A stretch of 64,000 nt of DNA from Capitulum mitella. Lineage: Eukaryota > Arthropoda > Thecostraca > Pollicipedomorpha > Pollicipedidae. Made by a program: the position numbers and the translations under genes. Below are positions 1-11,319 of this stretch, in pieces (the stretch's first letter is position 1; each line of letters opens with the position of its first letter). The notes under the pieces were generated by a model. It did not search any database, was not told the DNA's origin, and saw nothing but the letters and a program-made list of their open reading frames with translations. The stretch is from positions 7,688,001-7,752,000 of the forward strand of contig CP099850.1 of NCBI GenBank assembly GCA_030062745.1. The letters run 5' to 3'.

Positions 1-515
1 GACAGTTTCCCCTTTTTCATGTCCCTGGCACCGTCTATGCTAACATTATACAAACATTGTAATGCGATTTGTACTTCTTTAGTATAACATGACTAGCAGA
101 AGCCAAAAAAGTGTTTTTACCTTTTTTGTTCATTCTGTTGTTAGAAAATTAATCCTCCTATTTTTTGAAACCCTGTGAACGCCCATGAATTTTCCCAAAG
201 TTTCAGATTTTTGGACCCATGGTAAAAGTCCTATTCATAATCTCTCGATTCATGCCAATTTCATTGAAATTGGTCGATAAACAACGGAGTTATAAGAAGT
301 CCAAAAGTACCCCCCATTTTAACATTTTTTTCCCCTGCATCCACAAATTTCACAATTTTGAAAATTTCCTTTTATAAAAATGTGGTTCACGTCACGGCAA
401 ATCGATTGCCGTTTGTTGCGATGAAATCGGACGAGTAGTTCTCGAGATCTCAGGGGGGCCGAATCCGCCCCCCTGCCGGGAATCGACCATACCGTCTAGC
501 CCTCCGGGAATAGGG
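1..515 (+). mobile_element. TTAA-flanked (piggyBac-like) non-autonomous element, subfamily A, right half
   Basis: The window opens inside a repeat that is nearly the same as 29198-29705. Both run from a 'gtccctggcaccg' segment through a 'cggagttataag' segment to a C/G-rich terminus ending CCGGGAATAGGG followed by TTAA (516-519). The full-length relative at 28507-29705 is 1199 bp, so the left half of this copy lies outside the window. CCC...GGG ends next to TTAA are typical of piggyBac-type transposons. No transposase frame is present, so the copy is non-autonomous. Confidence 0.75.
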
Positions 516-519
516 TTAA

Positions 520-1117
520 AGACTAGCTTGAATAATGTTTCCGGATAACGAAGCTATAATAAGCTTATGTCTCGCAACTTTTCCGGAAGAATCTCTCGCT
601 CTGTGTTGCGGCAGTTGTCAAACATGGCGGGGTGCACCTGGGAAAAAGTGCAACGGCTTCGTCCTGGGTAAACCGCAAAGGTGTTACCGCGACTCACAGA
701 GCAGAGAGACAAGAACAACGGTTTAGGAAATTGCTTATTCTTTAACATCGTTGCATGGGAAGAGAGGATTCAAAACAGCTTTTCCATGTGTGTGAGCGAA
801 TTACATTGCAACTTACACCAGGTCCGGAACCTAATCCGGTAATGAAAAAACTGTGCCATTTACATGAGGTTTACTCGAGTGTAAATCATAGATTATCTAT
901 CGATTTTAGCTCAGAATACCCATGGATGAAATCAACTACAGACATGTACAGGGGGTTTCTAAAAAAACGGTAGCCAAGTTTTAACTAATGCCTCTTGCAG
1001 TTATTCTTCTAAATAAACCAAAGTTCCACGTGAATATTTTCATCCTGTGTATGATTTGCCTGGCAAGCTCCAACACCACCGATGAACTGGTTCTAAAACG
1101 AAAGATGGCTATTAAAA
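520..1117. other. unannotated spacer
   Basis: Only short ORFs without recognisable domains. I see no splice-framed exon, RNA gene or repeat here. Confidence 0.5.
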
Positions 1118-1766
1118 GTGTTTTTGCACTTGCTTGAATTATTCATAAGTCTGATGGGCAATGAAAGCGCCCAAAACCAAGGCTTCGCTTTTGGTCGCCA
1201 TATTGTTTTTCGCAGCCGTTTCTGCAGATGTTGTTATGGAAGCAGCCAACCCTTTGCAAAGTTGAATGGCATCCTTGTCATTGCGCTGTGTTGAATACCA
1301 ATCATGTCGTGGTCGATCCGCGAGAAGGCATTTGACGCAGAGCTTTAGGAGGTGAAACCGGATCTTTCGAACACACCAAAAGACAACCCCAAATTACTTC
1401 AACTCAAGAGACTCTACAATGAAGATAAGAATTACGAAATGAACCAACATATTCACGAATCACGGCTGTTTGCGTAAAGCAAAATATCCAAATTTTGAGT
1501 CTTCTGGTGTGTTTGAAGGATCCGTTTTCCACGTAAAGCAGCACGCAAAATGACGTCGCGGATTGACCATTGCATGCTTAGTATCCAACGTAGCGCAATG
1601 AGAAGGGTACCATTCAACTCTGCTAAGGGTAGGCTGCTTCCACAGCAACACTACAAAAACGGCTGCGAAAAAAAACAACGACGACCAAAAGTAAATTCTA
1701 GGTATTGGGCGCTTTTATTGCGCGTCAGATTGATGAATAATTAAAACGCAAGTGCAAAAGTGCATT
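1118..1766. repeat. large fold-back (inverted) repeat, arms ~275 bp
   Basis: The left arm (about 1118-1395) is found again in reverse complement at about 1490-1766, roughly three quarters identical by eye. Matching blocks include the 'tttttgcacttgc' outer end, the 'tttttcgcagccgttt' block, the 'gagttgaatgg' block and the 'acacacca(a/g)aagac' inner end. About 95 bp of unrelated sequence forms the loop. Both arms carry short antisense ORFs that mirror each other and look non-coding. It could be a fold-back transposon or MITE; I did not find clear target-site duplications. Confidence 0.7.
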
Positions 1767-3873
1767 ACGTGCAAAACCAGCGTTTTTTCCTAAATCATTT
1801 AAGAATCTACTCATTTACATTTTCGAAAGTGGTGAAACATATCACACACAGAGCGAAGATACTACTGTGCAACCTTTGGCTTATTTAAAAGAATTACAAC
1901 AAAAGTTATTCACAGAAACTCGGATACCTTCTTTTAGAAAATCCTTGCATCAGTCAGTTTAAAAGAGATCTACGTAGTTGCAATAGAAGCGGAGGTATGC
2001 CGTCTCAAAAAAACAAATGGTACATCTCACTCCACTTTCCTCTAAACCTCAGACTTTTCCTCAACCACCGGAGCCCGGTCTCCGTGACTGATATTGATCT
2101 CTACCTCTTTTCCAACGACTTAAGGCAGAGGACACAGGAAGGGCGGAAAATCCGCCCGTGACGTCAAATCCTGTTGGCAGCGCGGCGTGGTCAAAGTGCG
2201 CGAGACATCTGGTGAGCCCGACAGCAGTTTTCCGTTGTTCAGGGGATACTCCTTCCAAATTCGTTATTTCTTGGCCGTGAGAAAGTCAAACGAGTCTATG
2301 CTGGTTTGTTTGAGCTTCATTCGGCGCGGTTCAGGTATGATCCGGGTCGGTCAGGGACTTCTGTGTGGGGAAAAGAGGCTCAGAGTCCGCCTGTCAAAAG
2401 ACGTCACGTGGCGTGTCAGGCGTGGCAACGATTGCGTGGCAACGAATACTTGAGGCGCCAGCCCATTGCGTCTGCAGTGGGCCTCCTGGACAGCAGCAGT
2501 CGAAAACGGCAGTAACTCCAGGACAGGCACTCTGTCCGTACTTAGAACAAAAACTTAGGTAACTAACAATGTCGAAAATGCCAGGGAACTGAACGACTCG
2601 ACTGCCTATGGTTTTAAAAAACAAAACAAAACGCGCAGCTAGACTTGAAATAAGGAATAGGACCCAGCGTATGAAAGCCGAGAGGTTATCGAATATACAC
2701 AAAGCTCTAGGAGTTTTTGGAATACTCCTTTCCTTTGATCCGCATGGAATCATTTCATTAACTTACGCCGTCGTTATGGTCCAGTTTGATCCCCCAGTTA
2801 ATTTTGGAACGACTTACTGTACGTTTCTAAAACGTTCTAAGGCATCAGCAGTTCATTAAAACATTTCCTTTTTTTAATCTGGCCGTAACTTCTTAGAATA
2901 TTAAGGCTTAAATCCGGAGGTCACCAGTCCCCCCCATGCTTCCGCAGGAGCACAACCGCCAGCGGGAGGATCTGACATGAACTCGGATGGTTTTCGCCTG
3001 GCACCGTATCATATACCTATGAGTAGAATTTATAAATCGTGTAGGGTTCCCGAGACACTTTAAGCCATCAAACCGACAACGAAAGTGGCAACGCATAACG
3101 CTTTTTACATGTCTCTATTTGGCCTGGCCTGCCCGAGAATGTAACGCTAAAAGTAAGCCACTTGGGGTGGTTTTGGAAAGACCAAGAAAGAGGTTATCCA
3201 ATGATGCCATTGCTGGTCCCTAGTCACATTAGTTAGGGTTTTAGGAAGCGGTCAATTTGCAGGAGTGGCTTTTAAGGGTAGGCAATGCAAACACTGTTTA
3301 CCTGTTAAACGTGCATGCCTTTCGGCGACAGTTTCGCCATGGAAACTATGTTAGTGAGACAACTAAGATAGCAAAACCTGGTCAAAACATTCGGCTTTAT
3401 TTTCATGTATTTCGTTTTGGATTTGAAGCCACATTATGACAGAAAAACTCCTTGATGCCCCTCCCTGCCCAAAGGGAAGCGCATTGTTGTGGGGTGGGTT
3501 TGGGGAAGGCGCCATGTTACAAGGCAATTTATTCCAGGTCAGTTTTTAATTTTCAAAGACGGTCTATTACAAAAGACAATTTATCCAAGTACTCTGCAAA
3601 AACTTCCGAAAAAAGGGCTCGTGAAACACCGACTGTGTCTTTGCTGAACATGAAACATAGTTTCATAAATCAGCGCCATGGAATAACTTGGAAAGCACAA
3701 TCAAATACAGACACTACAAAACCAAGTAAATCATGTCGCCATGACATCAAGGCAACATGATAACTAGCCTAACAATACAAGTGACTGAGATAGCTGCGGC
3801 GTTCAAAACAGCCCACGCAGAAAAATAAAGGAGCATCCCCAAAGGTGAGTATACTAATGTGACAGATCTTCAG
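1767..3873. other. unannotated spacer
   Basis: About 2.1 kb with short unrelated ORFs on both strands and none with a recognisable domain. A more GC-rich patch lies near 2080-2500. Part of the right end may be the 5' UTR of the LINE that follows, but no boundary can be drawn. Confidence 0.4.
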
Positions 3874-4830
3874 ATGGTAATGAAACGAACTGAAGGCGCT
3901 CTCACTGAGTTGAGAAAGCAGCATAAGAACTGTCAAGACCAGGCAAGAACAATCCTAGAGCTAGGCGCCTTATGTCTGGTTGCCATAGTTGCTTTTGGTA
4001 ACAAACTGGATGCCGAGATGAGGAACTGACGGATAAGAGTAGACCGAGAAAACTCAGATGGTCTAAAGCAGGAAAACAACGCAAAGATAATGAAGGAAGA
4101 AGTCGCTATCGCAACGGGAGCAACGGAAACCGATTCGGAGAAGACAGGAACCCGAAGAAGGGCCAACCAGCCAAATACTCGGGCACTAAGGAAGGAAGAC
4201 GAACGAAGAACTACAGGAAGAGAGCCAGTGGGAGACATAAAACAAATGCATGTGGAGAGCGCTGAAGACAGTGACGAACGATGGAAAATGATATAAGGAA
4301 AACGGTTCAAACGCAAAATGAATGAATGAGGTGTTGTATTAATCGATGGTCAGAAAGTAAGCCGCATCAAGGCCGCTACCAGAGACGAGTTTAACTTTGA
4401 CAGAAGTGTTACCTTTGACTAGGTCCAGGACGCAACATATGAGCACATCGTGCAAAGACTGCGGTTCATTATGAAAAGAGCGAAGGCACGAAAGATTGAT
4501 GTCATACACATAGGAGCAAGCGACATATTACGCAGAAATGCAAACTACACACTGGAGAGTTTTGCCCACGCTATCGATCAAGCCCATAGCATGGGGATCA
4601 CCGGACAAGTGGCCGTATGCGCAGTAGAACTGATACGTCATGCTGGCCTGGAGGTGTGAGAGAAGACGAAGATGGTCAGTGATAAGCCTGAGTTACTTTG
4701 CTCAACGTATGGTGCACGGTTTGTTGGCCTGAGGCACAGGTTCGGACAATGTAAGCACGAGGACATCAACAAGACTGGGACCCCGTACACCTGGGAAGGT
4801 GTCAGGAATGTGGCACAGCGGAATTGCGTT
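3874..4830 (+). pseudogene. LINE ORF1 remnant with SGNH/GDSL-esterase-like domain
   Basis: One reading frame can be followed from the ATG at 3874 to beyond 4830, broken only by a few in-frame stops (e.g. 4027-4029 and after 4296 and 4656). The N-terminal part is charged and helix-forming ('ALTELRKQHKNC'). From about 4335 it resembles the esterase of L2/CR1 ORF1: 'VVLIDGQKVSRI' stands where the GDS block belongs, 'DVIHIGASDILR' matches the GTND-type block, and 'YTWEGVRNVAQR' is the usual C-terminal signature. The nucleophile motif is not intact. In the family this protein acts with RNA in retrotransposition; here it is a fossil. Confidence 0.7.
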
Positions 4831-5650
4831 GGGATTCTGCCTTCACCCCTGTCCCACCCTGCGCTGGACCAGGCCATGTTCAATGCCAGACGTAGTCACT
4901 TAACACTGGCACTTTTAAACGTTCATTCCCTGCTTCCCAAGCTGGTTGGCGTCTGCGACATCTTTGCAGCACATGATGCGGGCATAATGTTTTTGAATGA
5001 AACGTAGTTACGAAAAAGCACGCACAAAAACATGGCGATGATGCCTGGCTACCAAATCGTGCGATAGGACAGGTGTGGTAAAAGAGGACGGGGCATTCAA
5101 TCGCAGTGCGAGACCAGTATACAACAATGGGAACTCCTGCTCCTGATCCTCCAGCGGCGTCGAAGGTTGAAAGCATTTGGATGAAGTATCAGGTCGGCAA
5201 AAATCGAAATATAATAATTAATACTCTATGTAGGCCACCAGGCGGGTTATCCCGAAGTGCTGATTACGAACATATAAAAGACGAGCTGGATCATATTTTA
5301 TCGTTGCACAACGTGCATGTCCTGCTTCTCGGAGACCTCAATACGAACTTGATGAAGCCACGCGACCCCTCGTCTCAGAGATTGATTCATATTGGCCGTT
5401 TTCACGATGGTTAATTTCGGATAGTACCGCCCGTAAATTCCTCAGGGACCTAATTGAAAACGCATGGAAAGTCCGCTAAACTGAAGATAAATCCGTGTTA
5501 AGTTCTCGGAATCATCAAAATATTCGACAGATTTAACACTACAGGACCGTTGTTTGTTGCGATGTCCATATTTTACATTCGAAGTTCGCGGGTACCAAAT
5601 GTTTGGTCCCACTCGTCGCGTTGGACCAAATCTGATCTGGCAGCTTGCTT

Positions 5651-5836
5651 CCAATGGAATGCGGCTGGGACCAACCGCAAGGACTATCTAAAATCCTGCA
5701 CCAGCCAATCAGCGCCCCGGTTATGAAGCCGCTGATCGTTCTTTGAGTTCATCTTAGAGCCTGTTAGCATTCTTGTCGCCGCCGAATTCCGACCAATCGG
5801 AGCTTAGATTTGTAAGGATTCCGGAACCCTGATTGG
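5651..5836 (+). promoter_or_regulatory. CCAAT-box cluster, possible RNA polymerase II promoter
   Basis: Four CCAAT motifs lie within 186 bp: three forward (5651-5655, 5705-5709, 5793-5797) and one reverse ATTGG (5832-5836). The extended contexts 'agCCAATCAgc' and 'gaCCAATCgg' fit the NF-Y consensus well. No TATA box stands at a suitable distance. Such clusters are typical of TATA-less housekeeping or histone-type promoters. It is followed about 100 bp later by a candidate first exon. This could be a real promoter carried in with the insertion, or chance. Confidence 0.3.
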
Positions 5837-5944
5837 TGAAGAGCTATGTGCTTTGGGCTTCCGTGCTTTGAGTTAGAGTCAGCCCCAGTTTTTGCATTCT
5901 GGATTTGTGAAGAAGTTCATAGAAGATAGTGGGAGATATGGCTA
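5837..5944 (+). other. candidate short first exon ending in a strong splice donor
   Basis: Downstream of the CCAAT cluster there is an ATG at 5938 followed by GCT A and then GTAAGTATT (donor at 5945). This would give a first coding exon of only seven bases after a 5' UTR. I found no downstream exon that continues it, so it is a weak call resting on promoter plus donor. Confidence 0.18.
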
Positions 5945-7829
5945 GTAAGTATTGGTATGGAATGTTTTATTTTGTGCGAGTAGCTTGATTTTACCCGCCG
6001 CTGGCACTGGTTAATATCAGATTGATATAGCAGCTCATAATTGCTTGTGTTCTAGTCGTATATATTCGATTAATTTACGGCCTTTAATATACCAGGAGAC
6101 ATATTGTTATATAAATCAGTTGTAGATCAGAGGTACATGTAATTCATGTTTATTTCATATATACCAATATCCAGGGGCATTGGGACCCAGGCGGGGGAAG
6201 GCAGCTGCCCCCCAACTTTGGACAAGATTAAGCAAAAGCCCTATGGTGGTGCATGGAAAGAAATGAGATAAAAGGCATGTTTGCCCCTTCCTCCCCCCGT
6301 CTCCACAGAGGTTTCACTGCTTGTGCCAATACAGTTATGTATATTGTTCAATGCAAAACATATTGTTTCATATATACCAAAAGATCTCATATACCATGTC
6401 TAAAAACCAGAAGCATGTCAAAGCTATTCTTGAAGATGCTGGATGCGTTCTCGTTTTTCGGTCTTCTGCATTAGCATACTGACATAAAGCAAGGAGTCAA
6501 GAGTACGGACAGGTCGAATGTCTTGAACATTTTCATGCTGTGATGGGAATGGGACCGAAATTTATAATTATTTACATCTCATTTCGAAGCGTTCTGCACA
6601 CACTGCATCATGCTGTGCAAATCAAATTTCGCAAGACGGTTGCCTGGATTCACCCTCGATCTTTTTCTCGGTTTTCATGTCACGCACCTTGTACACGTCG
6701 CCAGAATCTCTTGCGCCATCACTGTATTACACTTGCAGTTGCCAGTTTACAAACGTCCAGTAAGATACCAAATATGGTTTCGCGCAACAGACAAATATAG
6801 CTCCGAAATCTACATGCAAGTGCTTTATTGGGCCTGAGACGTAATTTCTGTAATGTTAAGATGTAACATGTAACATGTGTCGAGTAATCCATAAAAGGCT
6901 ACCAGTAAACTAAAAAATAGCCTACGTTTGCTCCCTGTGGAATTTTGGTAGCTTTCGGAGAGTACCAACGCAAAATTAGCCATCGTGAAAACGGCTATTA
7001 TGAACAGATTTCAACTAACGCAGATACTGAGCCAACGTCGGAGGAGATCGCAAAATCACGACCACTTTTGGATGTAATCATAACGAACCGACCAGACTTA
7101 GTGAAGAACACTTATGTAGCACCAAGTCACTGCAGCGGCCTTGAGCTGGTCCTGCAGTCAGTCTCGATGTAAAACTACACGCCTAAGCCAGAGGTCAGGT
7201 GGAACCGATGCTATCATCAATGGGACAGAGAGTCGTTTCTGCAGGACTTAGCAAGACCTGACATGACAAATATATTGTAATGAGGATCACCAAGGGATCA
7301 CAGGAACCAGTTTCTTTATATATCTACCCCTCCGTCTGACAAGTACGCACCTGAGGGCAAGATTAAAAACCGAAACCCGTACCCACCACCGGTTACCAAG
7401 GAGACTAAGCAACTAACGGCTGAACGCGGTGCCACCACGCGATCCGATCTACTGTACAAAGAGCTGAACCGCCGAATGCGGGCTGCAATCTGAACCGACA
7501 GCCGGCAAGGTGTGCAAAGGAGACTGGAGACAGCAGGCCCATCTGATATCTATCGCGTCGTTAGAAACATTATGGGCAGTAGGAAAAGGAGCGGTACAGA
7601 ACTCCCCGACTACCTGATGGAGGAGGCGGACATTTGTTCTGCAAACGTAGGGAGACAAACCTCAGAAACAGTTTTCATTGGAGATGCAGATGAAGACAAA
7701 CAGCTCGGATGCAGAATAACACACGTGTGTTTCACTTCATTCAGTCACCAACCAGTATTGTCCGATGCTGTTTGGCAAGCAGTATTTTAAGAACAGTTCG
7801 TGTGCAAGAAACTGCACACGAATGGTATG

Positions 7830-9320
7830 ACACGTGATCTTCTCAAGCTGTGCCTCCCAATGCTCATGCCCGTATTCCCGCACATAAATTACGGTTTTAT
7901 GTTCGGCATCGCACCCTCGCAATGGAAGATGACGTGCGTGAAACTGATGTTTAAAGCAGACGATCCCAGCGATCTACAGGCCAATATCATTGCTACCAGT
8001 CCCGGCAAAAGTTGCGGAGAAGCTGGTGGTTGATCAACTGATGACATTTATTTTATTTTATTTTATTTTTGTATTTTATTTCATTTTGATATTTTGTTTT
8101 ATTTTGACATTTATATGGTATTTTAAACCAACCATCTCCTGCCGTCAGCACAACATGGCTTCCAACGTCATTTTTCGATGGAGACTGCTCTGCTGAGCAT
8201 CTCTGACGTAATCTACAAAGCAATGGATGCTGGCCAGGTGTCAGTTCTGTGCCTACTTGACCTCTTCAAGGTCTTGGACTGTGTGGACCACATCAGGCTG
8301 CTGAACTGTCTGGAATGCTACGGTGTGTCGGTGTGTCTACGGTGTGTCATCTCCATGGATTAGGAACTACCCCAAGGAGCACATGCAAATTATACGTGGT
8401 CGAGAAACCACCACAGCACCTCAGTTTGTGGGTCATGGCGTTTTTCAGAGGTCCTGCCTCGGCCCGCTCTTGTTTTCCATGTACACTAACGATGTAGCCA
8501 ACTACACAAAGACAGCACAGCTCGTCCAGTATGCTGATGACTGACAGTTACTCATTACCGGCAACCCAGCCATTATGAACATCCTAATCGCAAGTATGGA
8601 AAAGAACTCAAGACCCTCAACACATGGTTCAGCTCAAATGGCTTGAAAATGGATGTTGAAAAGACCCAGCCGATCGTCATTGCTGGAAAATATTGCGTAC
8701 AATTACCGTCAACCACCTTAAATGTGAATGGAAAAATGGTGACTGCTACTCAGGATGTGAATAGTTTGGGAGTGATTCTTGACTCCCATCTATCTTGGGC
8801 AAAGCGTATTGAAAATGTAGCAGGCAAGAGCACTGGGCTTCTCATAGCACGGGCCCACCATCGCCGTCTTTTGCTCGATGCCTTCATGAGACCCGTCGTA
8901 GTAACATTAATACTGACCCACATTACCTATTGCCTTACTGTCACAGCTCCTATGGGAACGATCCAGAAGAAAAGGTTTTTGACCTACGGAGACACGACCA
9001 CATCTCAGAAGCCAGAGCAAAACTGGGTTGGCTGAATGTTGAAGAACTAATAGAGTATTATGAAAGTATCACTTTGTATAAGGTTGTGATCCGCGCAACC
9101 CCTGTGAATCTGGAAACAGTGTTTTCGTCTAACAGCGGCATACACGGCCTGAACACAAGACAGAATGACTGGCTGCTCTTGCAACAACAACACACTAAAA
9201 ATGGGAAGAAAGCCATATCATTTACGGGCGCGAGAAGGTGGAACGCGCTTCGAGAGGATGTGGGAAGCTCGCCTACCCTGCCGAAATTCGAAACGAAAAT
9301 GAAGAATATGATTATTTAGA
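7830..9320 (+). pseudogene. LINE ORF2 reverse transcriptase and C-terminal region remnant
   Basis: Reverse transcriptase blocks occur in the expected order across several frames. 'GIAPSQWKMTCVKLMFKADD' lies near 7915. 'QLMTF' near 8040 and 'HLLPSAQHGFQRHF' near 8130 flank a microsatellite. 'METALLSISDVIYKAMDAGQ' is at 8178, 'QRSCLGPLLFSMYTNDVA' near 8450, and the catalytic YADD near 8533 is followed at once by a stop. 'NSLGVILDSHLSWAKRI' lies near 8760. The terminal region (8930-9319, with 'ISEARAKLGWLNVEELIEYY' and 'GARRWNALREDVG') is the usual CR1/L2 C-terminus. Stops and frameshifts make it inactive. Confidence 0.85.
8041..8115 (+). repeat. (TTTTA)n-like microsatellite inside the reverse transcriptase
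   Basis: A T-rich tract of TTTTA/TTTTG-type units interrupts the reverse transcriptase between the residues QLMTF and HLLPSAQHGF, which are normally close together in the family. Confidence 0.75.
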
Positions 9321-9604
9321 ACCGCAACCTTTAAAAATGTGCCCTAAGCAGTCGGGTGATATTGGATATCACTTCTCACTCCAGTATGATTTCATGTCTA
9401 GGCAACTGCACACTAAGCGTTGCGTGGATGTCGCAAATATGTAACTGATAACACAGATGTGTGCTACTATATTATGAGGCTTTGTGACTGTATATGTTTT
9501 TTGCTGAGTGTCACGCGACGTGCATAATATGTCAGTTACAAACGTATGCGTGTGAACTGATGGAGACAGTAAGAGCCACCTAGCGTGAAATGTCTCCAAG
9601 ATGT

Positions 9605-9626
9605 AATACATACATACATACATGCA
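9605..9626 (+). repeat. (ACAT)n tract, probable 3' end of the LINE
   Basis: Four to five ACAT units follow the last recognisable LINE sequence. Short tandem 3' tails of this kind replace poly(A) in L2/CR1-like elements. Confidence 0.5.
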
Positions 9627-9638
9627 TGTTAAAGACAC

Positions 9639-9934
9639 TGTATACAAAATTGCCCATGGTTTGCGCAATTCTCGTATAATTAACTATATTGGGGAAACCA
9701 AACGTGGATATTGGAGGGATGCGAACAAAACTAGGAACACGCCCCCGGGTGACCACTTTCAAACATCTTACCCACATGTCACCATTATATCTAAATCTCC
9801 ACCCATTGAAATTATCCGGACTTACTCACTGAAATTATTCGGACTTGTATGGATACAGCACGACTCAAAATCGCGGAATTCATTTAAAGTAGTAGTTTAA
9901 AATGCTAGATCTAGCCCCATCCTGAACACCAATG
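9639..9934. other. unannotated spacer
   Basis: No recognisable coding, RNA or repeat feature between the LINE tail and the next TTAA element. Confidence 0.4.
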
Positions 9935-9938
9935 TTCA

Positions 9939-11140
9939 ACCAGCGCCCGACTGGCAGCCGGCGCCGACCACGCTCGATTGGGGGAGGGGCGGTTGACTGC
10001 CCCCCACTGACTCATGAACGGTTGGTCGCACGATGAAAATAAGCAACCGTTGGGAAGCTCATGAAAAGTAGAGCTCGAAACTGGTCTCATTTTTAGTTTT
10101 GGATATGTAAACCGTTTACGCCTATGTATGTTTTCTCACAGCCGACTGCATGAAACCGAGAAGCGGCCTGAATATCAAGGACTGTGGTTAATCAAGTCTA
10201 GGTAAAGGCGCTAATGGACAGGTTAAAGTCCGCGGATACCGATACACGTCTAATTTATCTGATTTGCATAATATATACGCCGAAATGTTGAGTTAAAGAC
10301 ACTGCGATTTTGGCGACCATTGCCGACGGACACAGTAGCTGAACGCGGCATGAAATTAATGCAAAATGATTTTAGCGTTCCTTTATTTTCATGACATAGG
10401 TCTTTCCATGTAATATTTCTTATTCTTAGTGGTTCGTATGATGGTTTCTCATACTTAAATTTTGGACAAATTCAGTAGTTATCAATTTACACCAATGGCG
10501 GAGCTTTATTCGCAAATGCCTGTTTATTTCAAAAACATGCAAATTTTTTAAACTTTTTGAACTTTTGGTATTAGTCACAATTGTGCAAACTAGTTCTGCA
10601 ATTTATTGCCCGTTCTAAGTTATTCATCGCCTATTTTGACCGGGTAAATTTTGGTTCATAACAGTAACATAACAGTTTGGTTCGTGACCTGACCTCAGGT
10701 CAATGACTGGAAGTCGTTGATACTTGGTATTTTGACGGTGAATGGATGTCTGCATCACCCCACACTAAAAGTGTAAAGAAATCCATCAAATCCCGAAGAA
10801 ACGACGACATATCTTGCAAATGGGGCTGACCTTACGTCAATGACCCGGAAATTCCCAAAAAAAGATAGCAAAAAGAGATCGCAGGTTTGTTGCATTCATC
10901 AAGGCCTCTAATCTCTGAAAGTTGTGTTGTGATATGTTTTTCAAAAAAGTAACAGGGCGTCAAACACCGCTGCTCGTAAGTCCACTTGGCCTGACCTAGG
11001 TCAGACAGCTGCCTTGGCCTGAAGTGAAAACTCTGACGCAAGGTGTAGGAATAATCGAGCAAAAGGTACATAAAGTTTCGTGACGCTGCGTTCGTTCGTT
11101 CTCTCTCGCAGTCTTGAAAAACCCCAAGGGGTGGTCAGCC
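9939..11140 (-). mobile_element. TTAA-type non-autonomous element, subfamily B, inverted copy
   Basis: This is the reverse complement of 17879-19076 over essentially its whole length. Shared blocks include the 'GACTGGC(A/G)G(C/T)CGGCGCCGA' terminus, a 'GGGCGGTTGAC(T/C)GCCCCC' subterminal block, the 'catacttaaattttgga' middle and the 'gcgttcgttcgttctctc' end. The left flank is TTCA (9935-9938), a mutated TTAA. The other end is not intact: homology fades at about 11140, just before a hairpin MITE at 11149. No transposase is encoded. Confidence 0.75.
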
Positions 11141-11148
11141 AAATAATA

Positions 11149-11319
11149 CAAATTAATACAGCCGCACCCCGCCCAGTCGGAGCGGGGGCGGCTGGTGCCT
11201 GTATGGCGCTGTTGCTGGTATGGGGCCTGTTGCCGTCAGTCCCATACCAGCAGGTCGTTTAAATAATGCTTGGTCCTATTTATGCCTCTGTCGCTGGTTG
11301 TTGCGGCTGTATTAATTTG
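11149..11319. mobile_element. 171-bp MITE with perfect 18-bp terminal inverted repeats
   Basis: The termini are CAAATTAATACAGCCGCA (11149-11166) and its exact reverse complement (11302-11319). The interior holds a second inverted pair around 'tggtatgggg...cccatacca', so the whole unit can fold into a long hairpin. It sits at the point where the subfamily-B element loses its terminus, consistent with insertion there. Superfamily not identified. Confidence 0.75.

Larger units (their letters stand above)
5415..6944. other. ~1.5 kb sequence inserted within the LINE endonuclease
   Basis: The endonuclease frame is lost after about 5414 and regained near 6945-7015. The intervening DNA matches no LINE region I can recognise. 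It contains a CCAAT-rich stretch (5651-5836), an ATG followed by a splice-donor-like GTAAGT (5938-5950), and an hAT-like terminal motif 'CAGGGGCATTGGGACCCAGG' near 6173. I could not find terminal repeats or a target duplication that define it as one element. Confidence 0.5.
4905..7170 (+). pseudogene. LINE ORF2 endonuclease (APE-type) remnant, split by an insertion
   Basis: The start of ORF2 is seen as 'LALLNVHSLLPKL' near 4905 and 'GIMFLNET' before a stop at 5005. The middle (5106-5414) contains 'ESIWMKYQ', 'NIIINTLCRPPG' and the active-site-like 'VLLLGDLNTNL'. The C-terminal piece resumes near 7015-7170 with 'LLDVIITNRPDLVKNTY'. The two halves are separated by about 1.5 kb of unrelated DNA. 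APE endonucleases nick target DNA to prime reverse transcription. The order and motifs are convincing; the junctions are approximate. Confidence 0.7.
3874..9630 (+). mobile_element. degenerate L2/CR1-clade LINE (non-LTR retrotransposon)
   Basis: In order on the plus strand: an ORF1 with a coiled-coil-like start and an SGNH-esterase-like domain, an APE-type endonuclease, a reverse transcriptase and a typical CR1/L2 C-terminal region. The 3' end runs into a short (ACAT)n tract near 9605-9626, as is common for L2-like LINEs. Stop codons and frameshifts occur throughout, and ~1.5 kb of foreign sequence interrupts the endonuclease. The element is dead. The 5' limit is uncertain; 3874 is only the first ATG of the long ORF1 frame. 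Clade assignment rests on the ORF1 esterase plus ORF2 order and on motifs, not on alignment. Confidence 0.8.
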
